From Berkiella_A sp964633725 (GTDB lineage: Bacteria > Pseudomonadota > Gammaproteobacteria > Berkiellales > Berkiellaceae), in the NCBI GenBank assembly GCA_964633725.1, contig CAZWHY010000018.1, positions 1-60,992 on the forward strand: a DNA stretch of 60,992 nucleotides, written 5' to 3'. Shown here piece by piece: positions 17,698 through 25,395 of this stretch (positions within the stretch are counted from its first letter, which is position 1; every line of letters starts with the position of its first letter). The translations under genes and the position numbers were made by a program. A model generated the notes under the pieces. It was not told the DNA's origin, did no database searches, and saw only the letters and a list, made by a program, of their open reading frames with translations.

Positions 17698-17882
17698 TTA
17701 GGAATGGGCATGTAATAACTTACCGTTTTATCATCTCATTAAGCAAGCCATCTTTAAATGAACCTCAATCGGAAAAACACTCACATAGCCCTGCTATGCT
17801 CGAATTTTGCCTCAATCGTTCCATCTAAATATGCCAGCTTACTGAGCGCTAAACCCGTAAGTTATTACATGCCCATTCCTTA
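17698..17882. repeat. Dispersed palindromic-end repeat, copy 1 (thrS leader)
   Basis: A unit of about 185 bp whose ends are a perfect 24-bp inverted repeat (start aggaatgggcatgtaata at 17699, mirrored at its far end near 17881). The centre contains the smaller palindrome CATAGCCCTGCTATG. A second copy, inverted relative to this one, lies at 37747-37931 and aligns over the whole length; the core gagcatagcagggctatgtg is identical. The copies differ in the terminal arms, but each copy remains self-complementary. The element begins about 25 bp upstream of the thrS start. The remaining 17883-18128 stretch before the HDOD gene shows no gene. Confidence 0.8.
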
Positions 17883-18128
17883 CTTCTTACAAATTTTAAA
17901 TATTGTGCGAGAGAGTAATAATATTACAGTAATTAGAAGTTGTTGAACATTCCTAAAGACAGATTAAAGGTGAATGTCCCCCAATATTTATTTACACCAA
18001 TCAAACTTTAAGTTTCCCAACAAACACAAATCTATACTTATGTAGTCTAAGATTGGGATAGTAGAACAAAAGCAGATGTAAAAACGCATATATAACTGCT
18101 TATATTCACCGTCTTTTGAGGAAAAACA

Positions 18129-18959
18129 ATGGAAGACATCGTCAAAATTTTACAAGAACAAATTGCCAATAATCAGATAAAACTGCCGACTCAACCAGAG
18201 GTGGCCGTCAAAATCAGAGAAGTTGAAAATGACCCTAATATCGAAGCTAGTAAGCTAGCAGCTATCATCAATAAAGATCCAGGTCTAACGGCACGAATCA
18301 TTAAAATAGCCAATAGTCCTTTGATGCGTGGCAAAGCACAAATAGACTCTCTACCTTCCGCGATCAACCGTTTGGGCTTTCGGTTTGTATGTAATACCGC
18401 GACAGGCCTGGCTATGGAGCAAATATTTCAAGCCACAAACGAAACCATTGATAAGTGGATGTATGATGTATGGGCAGAAAGCGCTGAAGTTGCCGCTATT
18501 TCATATGTTATGGCAAAACATTATGGAAAAATTCCAGGTGATGTTGCAAGTTTGGCCGGGTTAATGCATAAAATAGGTGTTCTGCCTATTTTAACTTATG
18601 CACAAGATCATGATGAGTTATTAGACGACGAAGAAAAATTAGATAGCTTGATTAGAAATTTTCATCCCAAATTAAGCGAAGCGATATTAACAGCCTGGCA
18701 ATTTCCTATTGAAATTACATCCATACCACAAAATATCATTAACCACACCAGTGGGAAAGATGAGAGTATTTTATTATCAGATGTGGTTCGTATTTCAGTC
18801 GATCTGTATGAACAAAAAATAGGACATGAAGTAGATACACAACAAAATATAGATTCATATGAAAGATTAGGCGTAGAGCCAGGCATGAAAATTTCTGATG
18901 ATGAAATTTTACAAAATGATCTGGATACAGTTCTCAGTTTATACAACACGAAACACTAG
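18129..18959 (+). CDS. HDOD-domain signalling protein
   Basis: A 276-residue protein made almost entirely of an HDOD domain, a degenerate relative of HD phosphohydrolases found in signal transduction. Family blocks are LPTQPEVAVKIREVENDPN, AAIINKDPGLTARIIKIANSP, and SLPSAINRLGFRFVCNTATGLAM. Where true HD enzymes have HDIG, this protein has HKIG (LAGLMHKIGVLPIL), so hydrolase activity is unlikely. GAGGAAAAACA before the ATG is a good ribosome binding site. It stands alone; HDOD proteins often sit in motility, biofilm or two-component networks, but nothing nearby defines its role. Confidence 0.92.
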   Translation: MEDIVKILQEQIANNQIKLPTQPEVAVKIREVENDPNIEASKLAAIINKDPGLTARIIKIANSPLMRGKAQIDSLPSAINRLGFRFVCNTATGLAMEQIFQATNETIDKWMYDVWAESAEVAAISYVMAKHYGKIPGDVASLAGLMHKIGVLPILTYAQDHDELLDDEEKLDSLIRNFHPKLSEAILTAWQFPIEITSIPQNIINHTSGKDESILLSDVVRISVDLYEQKIGHEVDTQQNIDSYERLGVEPGMKISDDEILQNDLDTVLSLYNTKH

Positions 18960-19048
18960 CATTCAAATTATATTTTCATCTAGGTACTGAGATTATAAAA
19001 AGGACTTTATCGATATAGTTAGTTGTTATCATTCGGTAGGGTTAAGAT

Positions 19049-19465
19049 ATGTTAAAAATACTAAAACACAAAATCACGCTCTTTGTCGTTATGACAAGTA
19101 TTTCATGGGCTTTGCCTGCTTTGGCGCATTCGCCTAACAATCATAATAATAAAGCGTTTTCGCCCGCCAGTGTATATTGGTCTAATAGCCAGTATCACCG
19201 AGCGCCACACGGCAAAGTCTATCCCAAAGGCTATTCAGGGCGTTTCCCTTATCCAAGCTATTACTACCAATACGATAAAAATAAATATCTAAAAGGCTAT
19301 TATAAGCATCGTTACAATTATCATTATTACGATAAAAAAAGCTGGTTAACCTATTCTAGAAGCCAAGATTATAAAAAATATTATCGCTTTCAGCCTACCA
19401 GTTTGAACGAACGACAAACCAATAAAAATCAATATTATAATTATCGCTACAGAAGGCACAAATAA
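19049..19465 (+). CDS. Small secreted Tyr/Lys/His-rich protein
   Basis: A 138-residue protein. Residues 1-26 are a clear signal peptide (basic start, hydrophobic core LFVVMTSISWALPAL, cleavage likely after ALA-H). The mature part is dominated by Tyr, Lys, His, Arg and Asn with many YY and YxY groups and no Cys. No family recognised. The next gene encodes a protein of the same style, so the two are probably paralogues by composition if not by alignment. It ends before a strong intrinsic terminator. Confidence 0.8.
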   Translation: MLKILKHKITLFVVMTSISWALPALAHSPNNHNNKAFSPASVYWSNSQYHRAPHGKVYPKGYSGRFPYPSYYYQYDKNKYLKGYYKHRYNYHYYDKKSWLTYSRSQDYKKYYRFQPTSLNERQTNKNQYYNYRYRRHK

Positions 19466-19497
19466 CTTTAACCCCCATATTTTCAATTCTCAAATTC

Positions 19498-19523
19498 ACG
19501 CCATCTAATCTGATGGCGTTTTT
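19498..19523 (+). terminator. Intrinsic terminator after the first Tyr-rich gene
   Basis: ACGCCATC and GATGGCGT form an 8-bp stem with a TAATCT loop followed by TTTTT. It lies 33 nt after the stop codon. Confidence 0.85.
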
Positions 19524-19686
19524 GTGTCTTGTGTTCTATTACCATACTCTTGATTTTACAAAAAAACCTATGATTTAACTCACCCTATTGTGTCAACTTA
19601 CTAGGCGCGTATACTGAAAAGATATAGAAAAATTTACAGGCTGTATTTTTCAACACTTTAGGATTTTCTTTTTGTAGGTGATTAAA

Positions 19687-20160
19687 ATGTTTTTACGCGT
19701 CGTCTCATCTTCCATTCTTGCATTAGCCTTATGTATTCCGCTCAATGTATCTGCTCATTCAGCATCAAAGTATCAAAAATCAGAGATGCAACGTGGCAAT
19801 GTGACATATTATTACACTGCAAAAGGGCGAATATATGCGAAAAAAATAGATAATGTAAAATACTACCGTTCATCTCCAGAATATCTAAAAAAGCATCATA
19901 AAGCGCATAAACGCTATCCTTACCATTATAAGCATAGATACAATGGTCGCTATGGTCATTATACTTACCAAAGCGCGCCCTATTACACTCAATATGTTTA
20001 CAAACGCTATTCATACCCCTATCGATACCACCAATATAAACATTACAGAACCTACCCATACCATTGGAATTATAGGTATAGAGCAAATCGAAATTATGAG
20101 TATCGGCATTACCGTAGGACATACCCATTCTATTATAGCGCGCATTTTTATAGGTGGTAG
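19687..20160 (+). CDS. Second small secreted Tyr/His/Arg-rich protein
   Basis: A 157-residue protein with a signal peptide (MFLRVVSSSILALALCIPL, cleavage likely after VSA-H) and a mature region packed with Tyr, His, Arg and Lys (for example YPYHYKHRYNGRYGHY). More than a fifth of the mature residues are Tyr. I chose the ATG at 19687, which has AGGTGA 6 nt upstream; a GTG at 19678 is in frame but lies in that ribosome binding site. No conserved domain is recognised. Such composition suggests an extracellular or envelope polymer, metal or heme binding, or cross-linking substrate; none is shown by the sequence. Confidence 0.8.
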   Translation: MFLRVVSSSILALALCIPLNVSAHSASKYQKSEMQRGNVTYYYTAKGRIYAKKIDNVKYYRSSPEYLKKHHKAHKRYPYHYKHRYNGRYGHYTYQSAPYYTQYVYKRYSYPYRYHQYKHYRTYPYHWNYRYRANRNYEYRHYRRTYPFYYSAHFYRW

Positions 20161-20167
20161 AAACAAA

Positions 20168-20188
20168 AACGCCCCAAATTGGGGCGTT
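20168..20188 (-). terminator. Intrinsic terminator of the desaturase gene
   Basis: AACGCCCC and GGGGCGTT form an 8-bp stem with a 5-nt loop. On the minus strand the stem is followed by TTTTGTTT, so it serves the fatty acid desaturase; it may also stop transcripts from the plus-strand Tyr-rich gene that ends just upstream. Confidence 0.85.
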
Positions 20189-20222
20189 CTATTCTAATTG
20201 GCAATTTTAAATTTGAAAAAAA

Positions 20223-21305
20223 TTAAACTTGCTTTGCTTGTGACAACTCTAATTGTTGTTTTGCTTCTTCAAACGTCATCCAAATTTTCTTCTCAAAATC
20301 ATATAGTTTACATTGTTTGAAAATATTGCAAACATAGCCCCACTTGAATTTATACTCATGAAAATACACGCCATACTCTTTTTTCAATGCGACAGCAGCC
20401 TGTGGCAAGTTATAAAAAGGAATACGTATATCCAAATGATGTGGAATATGGGTCAAGATATTATGGGTCAATGCTTTAGATAATTTAGAGCAATGGACAA
20501 TTGTGCTGCAATATAATGCACCAATGGAGTGAGACCACTCACTCTTCAGATCGAAAAATGGAATATCTGGATGTGTATGATGCAAATAAACAATCATTGA
20601 AATAAAATAATTAAACACAATAAACGGCAACACCACTACGGTTATAATGCCTATAATACCACCCGCAAAATAATATCCTATCACAGAGGCCACTAATGCA
20701 TACGCTAAAGAGAATAGTTTCCCATTGCGATAATGCTGGCGTTGTTTCTTATCTTTTCCTGGGTTAAACCGAACCATGCCTTCCCACCAAACACGGCGAA
20801 AGTAATGAAAAGCGCAGCTGAAAAAATTACGCTCAATGCGATAGAGCAGACGTTGGAAAGTAGAAAGATCTTGATATTGTTTTGGCGTCAGAGGCCGCCA
20901 AATCCAATCAATCGGTGAAAATGAGTTAAAACCATGATGAACTTTATTGTGGCCATATGACCACATGCGATAAATATTCAAAGACGGTAACATAGCGATA
21001 GTACCAAGCAGCTCTCCAACTTTAGTGCTTTTGAAAAGCGCCCCATGAGCCGCATCATGTCCCCAAACAAACATCGTCGCTGTCGCTGTGCCAGAGATAA
21101 GTCCGCCAATTAACTTTACCCATATTAAAGGGCTTGAAAAAATAAGCGCCATTCCGGATAGGAAAAACAAAATATCAAATGTAAACCAAAAAAACGTCTT
21201 ATAAGCTGAGCGCTTATAGCACCCCTGAGGAATAGCTTTACGTGCCTCAGCAGTCCTTATTTTCTTTATTTGATCCCATGGATGATCAGATTGTGTTGTA
21301 TTCAC
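20223..21305 (-). CDS. Membrane fatty acid desaturase
   Basis: A 360-residue integral membrane di-iron enzyme that introduces a double bond into an acyl chain. The three histidine boxes are intact: GHDAAHG (HDxxH type, about residue 83), HNKVHH (about residue 118) and HIPHHLD (about residue 292). Hydrophobic segments flank the boxes (FFWFTFDILFFLSGMALIF, IIGIITVVVLPFIVFNYFI). This is the omega-6/delta-12-like FA_desaturase family; regiospecificity cannot be read. It is a single gene with its own downstream terminator, and could adjust membrane fluidity. Confidence 0.92.
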   Translation of the reverse strand: MNTTQSDHPWDQIKKIRTAEARKAIPQGCYKRSAYKTFFWFTFDILFFLSGMALIFSSPLIWVKLIGGLISGTATATMFVWGHDAAHGALFKSTKVGELLGTIAMLPSLNIYRMWSYGHNKVHHGFNSFSPIDWIWRPLTPKQYQDLSTFQRLLYRIERNFFSCAFHYFRRVWWEGMVRFNPGKDKKQRQHYRNGKLFSLAYALVASVIGYYFAGGIIGIITVVVLPFIVFNYFISMIVYLHHTHPDIPFFDLKSEWSHSIGALYCSTIVHCSKLSKALTHNILTHIPHHLDIRIPFYNLPQAAVALKKEYGVYFHEYKFKWGYVCNIFKQCKLYDFEKKIWMTFEEAKQQLELSQAKQV

Positions 21306-21584
21306 TATATATATACCTCAAGTAATGAGTCGCGAGTATAACAAATCCCTTCCTCTTTTGTCAGCTACCAGTCTGCTCAGTGTAAAAAACTATTTTCGAG
21401 CTTATACGGCATGCTAGAAATTATGCTTTTCATCTTAGCAAACCTCCCATAATGCATTAATAAATAAAGATACTTTACAGTTTGTCTGGTAACTAAGTCC
21501 GCCCATCGTGAGTGACTGTTCACGTCAACAAAACCTTGGTATTATGTTTGTTAACTGATAAACAAATACAAGAGAGACATTATT

Positions 21585-22643
21585 ATGATGAATTACTTCT
21601 GGGGCTCAAAAGAGCCAGAAAAAGAAACAATAGAAACTGAGTTGCAAGATTTTACGGGGCACCCACGTGCTTATAATAATAGTAACGACAGTAGCAACGA
21701 TCTCGATATCTCAGATTTTGAAATAATTTCTGACGAAGAGATTACCAAAGCAATGCCCAATGCCGACGACAGAAGAGTGCTTCGTAAGCTATCAGATGAA
21801 CTCGCTAAAATTGATTTAACAAAAATTGAAGATGAAGATGCATTAGTAGACTTTATTGTAACTTTTGCAAGTGATAATGGAAAAGCAATTGATAGACAGG
21901 GTATTAGAGATTACTTCAAAGCAACAGGCCTTGAATTAGACAAACTATTAAGCGACGCTAAATCTGGACAATACACTAAAACCGAAATTGCAATGCGTGT
22001 AGGCTTAACAATTGCTGGCGTAGTGGCTGTGCATTGGTTTGCTGGCCCTGCGGCTGCTGTCGCAGCCAGAAGCATTTATACTGGAGCTTATGGTGCCATG
22101 TGGGGCATCCCTTCTGCTTGGAGCCCATTGTATTGGGTTGCATTTTTGCCTGGCCGTGAACACTTTGGACACTTAGCCTATAATTGGGCACCTTGGATAA
22201 TTAACACGGCTGGTGTTTGGGTTTATAACAACACAGTAGATGCCGCAAAATATACAGGCAATAAAGTCGTAGATGCTTACCAATGGGCTACAGGTGCAGG
22301 TGCATCCGCCTCTGAGCAAGCAGAAAATGATATATTCTCTTCGGACCATCAAAGCACTGAGATTGAAACAGATTTTGCAGAAATGAATGCACAAATGCAT
22401 TCATTGTCATTAGATAGCGAACCACACTTTTTCCAATCTGATTCAGATGGTTCTAGTGATGATGAATTTGACGCTTTATTTAGTGGTGACGAAAAAAGAT
22501 ATAATGCAACACCGCTTTTTAATGACTACAAAGAAGCAGAACAAAAAACATTATTTTCAAACAACTCTAATTCAGCCCTAATGGAGTCTGCCCAAGTAGA
22601 AATTGTTGAACTAAAAGATACACCACTTGGTTCAAGCTTCTAG
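21585..22643 (+). CDS. Hypothetical acidic protein with hydrophobic centre, candidate effector
   Basis: A 352-residue protein of unknown family. The N-terminal 60 residues are very acidic and Ser/Asn-rich (NSNDSSNDLDISDFEIISDEE). A hydrophobic, Gly/Ala-rich segment covers about residues 133-175 (VGLTIAGVVAVHWFAGPAAAV) and could insert in a membrane as a hairpin. The C-terminal third is again acidic and Ser-rich (SDSDGSSDDEFDALF). There is no signal peptide. AAGAGAGACATT precedes two adjacent ATG codons (21585 and 21588). The style resembles translocated proteins of intracellular bacteria; function unknown. Confidence 0.7.
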   Translation: MMNYFWGSKEPEKETIETELQDFTGHPRAYNNSNDSSNDLDISDFEIISDEEITKAMPNADDRRVLRKLSDELAKIDLTKIEDEDALVDFIVTFASDNGKAIDRQGIRDYFKATGLELDKLLSDAKSGQYTKTEIAMRVGLTIAGVVAVHWFAGPAAAVAARSIYTGAYGAMWGIPSAWSPLYWVAFLPGREHFGHLAYNWAPWIINTAGVWVYNNTVDAAKYTGNKVVDAYQWATGAGASASEQAENDIFSSDHQSTEIETDFAEMNAQMHSLSLDSEPHFFQSDSDGSSDDEFDALFSGDEKRYNATPLFNDYKEAEQKTLFSNNSNSALMESAQVEIVELKDTPLGSSF

Positions 22644-22692
22644 TCATTACTGCAAATGTAAAGAGCGAGAAGGAACTTGCTCGATACTATCC

Positions 22693-23253
22693 TTAGGAAC
22701 GGACAAGCATTTCTCTAATCTGCATAAGCGCAAACCCCAGTAAGTTGAGACCTTGCCATTTTGCGACATTCTGAATATCGGGATTATCTTGAGCTAAGCC
22801 AACCCCCCATATTTTATCGACCGGGCTAGCCTCTACCAATATCGCTTGATTCGTATTGATTAAGAATTTTTTTAAATCTTCGTGCTGGCCAAATTTTTCA
22901 ACATTACCTTTAACCGCAATATCAAATTTATGTTTATCCCATATTTTTGAACAAAACCCTATTACTTGTCTGCCGATTTTTTTAGCATCTTCAGGGTGCT
23001 TTGTTTCTATAATTTTATCAAACGCAATACTATCACCAAATAATCTTGCTTTTTGCGCCATAAAATAGTGTTCGGCAGTCATATAAGTAACGTCATCCAC
23101 TACAAACGCTCGTTGAAACCATTGGCTTAAGCAAGTTTTCGTGAGGCTGCCATCAACACTTGGCAGATGTCCCCAAAAATATACATATTCAAAACTGTCA
23201 TTGTCTAAAACCTGGTTAAGATTTTGCATATCTGCCGTTTCTGCTATTTTCAT
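22693..23253 (-). CDS. NADAR-domain (YbiA-like) protein
   Basis: A 186-residue protein covering the whole NADAR fold, known in E. coli YbiA and riboflavin-pathway proteins; members remove ADP-ribose from nucleic acids or hydrolyse N-glycosidic bonds of reactive intermediates. Family blocks are present in order: FEYVYFWGHLP, SQWFQRAFVVDDVTYMTAEHYFMAQKA, KKIGRQVIGF, and the catalytic-site region LVEASPVDKIWGVGL, WQGLNLLGFALMQIR. It begins 32 nt after a deformylase-like gene on the same strand, so the two may be co-transcribed. Confidence 0.92.
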   Translation of the reverse strand: MKIAETADMQNLNQVLDNDSFEYVYFWGHLPSVDGSLTKTCLSQWFQRAFVVDDVTYMTAEHYFMAQKARLFGDSIAFDKIIETKHPEDAKKIGRQVIGFCSKIWDKHKFDIAVKGNVEKFGQHEDLKKFLINTNQAILVEASPVDKIWGVGLAQDNPDIQNVAKWQGLNLLGFALMQIREMLVRS

Positions 23254-23285
23254 TACAGCGCCTTACCTTGAAGAGAGTACCAAGA

Positions 23286-23822
23286 CTAATGATGATGCTC
23301 ATGATGACACCCTTGTCCACATTGGTGTTGATTGAGTATTAATTTTTTATGCTTCTTTAAGAACTTATCTCGCTTTAGTTTGGACATATGATCTATTACC
23401 AAAACCCCATTTAAACAGTCAATTTGGTACGCCAAAATAGCCGCCAAACTAGACGCTGCGACCATACTTTGAGGCGTCCCATTTTCATCAAAATATGATA
23501 TTTCTAATTTTTGGGGTCTTTTAATCATCACGGGCACATCACCAAAATATAAACAATTAGATTCACATAAAATCATATTTTCTTGATGCATTATCCTAGG
23601 ATTGATAAAGCATTGTCTAGTATCACTCAACTCTGATTGTGCTAATACGAAGATTGCAAGATTAAGGCCTACCTGCGGAGCCGCCAGACATAACGACGGG
23701 AGATATTCCGTTACATCGTACAACTTCTGAATACTGTCTTGTAAAGACTCATTATAGCTAGTGACACTTGCCGCTTTAATTTTTTCTATTTTAGGATATG
23801 AAAGTAGGGTTAAGTTAGTCAT
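23286..23822 (-). CDS. Peptide deformylase homologue with lost metal site
   Basis: A 178-residue protein that aligns end to end with peptide deformylase but lacks its active site. Motif 1 GxGLAAxQ reads SLCLAAPQ. Motif 2 EGCLS reads SNCLY, keeping the Cys. Motif 3, the zinc/iron-binding HExDH, reads YQIDC (AYQIDCLNGVLVIDHM), so both His ligands and the catalytic Glu are gone. The general fold residues are conserved (INPRIM, LEISYFDENG). The C-terminus ends in a short metal-binding-looking tail, HQCGQGCHHEHHH, absent from normal enzymes. It is probably a non-catalytic paralogue, with a true def gene expected elsewhere. It overlaps no gene and lies 32 nt upstream of the NADAR gene. Confidence 0.85.
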   Translation of the reverse strand: MTNLTLLSYPKIEKIKAASVTSYNESLQDSIQKLYDVTEYLPSLCLAAPQVGLNLAIFVLAQSELSDTRQCFINPRIMHQENMILCESNCLYFGDVPVMIKRPQKLEISYFDENGTPQSMVAASSLAAILAYQIDCLNGVLVIDHMSKLKRDKFLKKHKKLILNQHQCGQGCHHEHHH

Positions 23823-24007
23823 TCGAGTGGCTCTTTTTTATGTATTCAGTAATTATACCTCTTACTACCACAATCCCAAAGGAAAGCTATTTTTTTAGCC
23901 AGATTGTTAGCTGTTCAACCTAATGACGGGCAAGCTGCTTGACATTTGTTAGCTTTCTGATAATGTTTGCTATCTTAATTCTTATCTTTGTAATTTAATG
24001 GTGATTT

Positions 24008-25189
24008 GTGAGTCAGACTCTACTTCGCAGTTTGTATGTTAAACATAACACAGATATCAAAACGTACCCGTCCATAACAAGCACCCATGGCTTTGACAAA
24101 GGCGCACAAATATCTATTGGTGACTTGCATGGTAATGCCTTAAAACTTATCTGGTTTTTATTAAAGCATGGCGTCATCGATAATATTTCCGAACAAAAAT
24201 ATAAAGATTTTATAAATCTATATGAAAAAAATACAACTGAGATAAGCAAAAGTGATCTTCAATGGTTTAATCGCTTTGTCGAAGCAATAAAGATAAATCA
24301 GGGTGGCACCATACGCTTGCTAGGCGATGAGTTGGCGGACAGAGGCTCAAATGATTACTTTACGCTTAAAATTTTTGAAAAATTATTTGATAATAATATC
24401 CCGCTCGAAATTGTTTTATCTAATCATACCGCCGACTTTATACGAGCTTACGAAAATCAAAATAACTATTCGCAAAATAACTTAGCGCCTCATTTTGTAA
24501 AGTCAATGCTCGGCTTAAATCGACTAATTGAACAAAAACTTATATCCAAAAAAGAAGTGGGTCTGCTATTTGAAAAAATATATACCCCTAGTCTAAAAGT
24601 GCTTACTTATACTATCAATGAAGAAGCACAATCTATTGCAATATTTTCCCATGCACCCATAGGACTCCAGACCATTGAATCACTGTGCCAGAAACTCAAA
24701 CTGCCTTATTGTGACAATAGCTTAAATGCACTCACCAAAACCATTGATAGCATTAATAATGAATTTACAAATAATTATGCCAGAAATAAAAAAATAACAA
24801 GTCTTTTAGCATCCGAAAAACAATATAAAATGGGTAATATGGATGTTCATAAATTCCCTTTTATGCACTTAATTTGGAATAGAAACTATAGTAACTTAAA
24901 AAGACCTAATCACTATAAAGGATATACTGTTCAATATATCCATGGACATGACAGTCGCGAGAAAAATATTACAGATCATATATACAATTTAGATAATACT
25001 TTAGGCAAAGGCAATAATGAGCTGGCTCGTTATAATGTACATTACACCCATGAAAAATCTGCCGCACCATTAAAATTATCACCGCGCCATTCGCATAGCC
25101 AGAAACAGAGTAAACCTCAAAGTAAATTTTGCAAAATCCTTTATAATCCTCATGCCGCTAATACCTGCGATATTCACAGCCTATCTTGA
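24008..25189 (+). CDS. Calcineurin-like metallophosphatase, Wip-effector-like
   Basis: A 393-residue protein with metallophosphoesterase motifs: ISIGDLHGNALKL (GDxHG), RLLGDELADRG (GDxxDRG variant), VLSNHTADF (in place of GNHE), FSHAP and YIHGHD (GHxH-type). The long insert between motifs and the start with a short Ser/Thr-rich head resemble the Legionella Wip phosphatases, which are Dot/Icm-secreted effectors. The C-terminus is rich in Ser, Lys, Gln and His (PRHSHSQKQSKPQSK). The start is a GTG with GGTGA nearby. I consider the metallophosphatase assignment firm and the effector assignment an inference. Confidence 0.82.
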   Translation: MSQTLLRSLYVKHNTDIKTYPSITSTHGFDKGAQISIGDLHGNALKLIWFLLKHGVIDNISEQKYKDFINLYEKNTTEISKSDLQWFNRFVEAIKINQGGTIRLLGDELADRGSNDYFTLKIFEKLFDNNIPLEIVLSNHTADFIRAYENQNNYSQNNLAPHFVKSMLGLNRLIEQKLISKKEVGLLFEKIYTPSLKVLTYTINEEAQSIAIFSHAPIGLQTIESLCQKLKLPYCDNSLNALTKTIDSINNEFTNNYARNKKITSLLASEKQYKMGNMDVHKFPFMHLIWNRNYSNLKRPNHYKGYTVQYIHGHDSREKNITDHIYNLDNTLGKGNNELARYNVHYTHEKSAAPLKLSPRHSHSQKQSKPQSKFCKILYNPHAANTCDIHSLS

Positions 25190-25395
25190 AACTTTACATC
25201 CATCTTAACCACAAAAGACGGAATAGATATTTTTATGGGGCTACTGTAATCCAGTAATACCTCTCAGCCATTTCAAATAATTGCAAAAGGTGTATTTCAC
25301 CTCAAAAACCACCAAGTTAGTTGTATACTTGTATAATAAGAAGTTTTTGAATAACTTATAACTTATAGCATTTAACTGTAATTACAGGCAGGCTT

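Noticed and set aside
23286..23822. Functional peptide deformylase
   Set aside because: HExDH reads YQIDC, so both His ligands and the catalytic Glu are missing.
25316..25395. PmrA-type effector promoter (tandem CTTAA-like half-sites)
   Set aside because: ataacttataacttata only loosely resembles the motif and the spacing is wrong.
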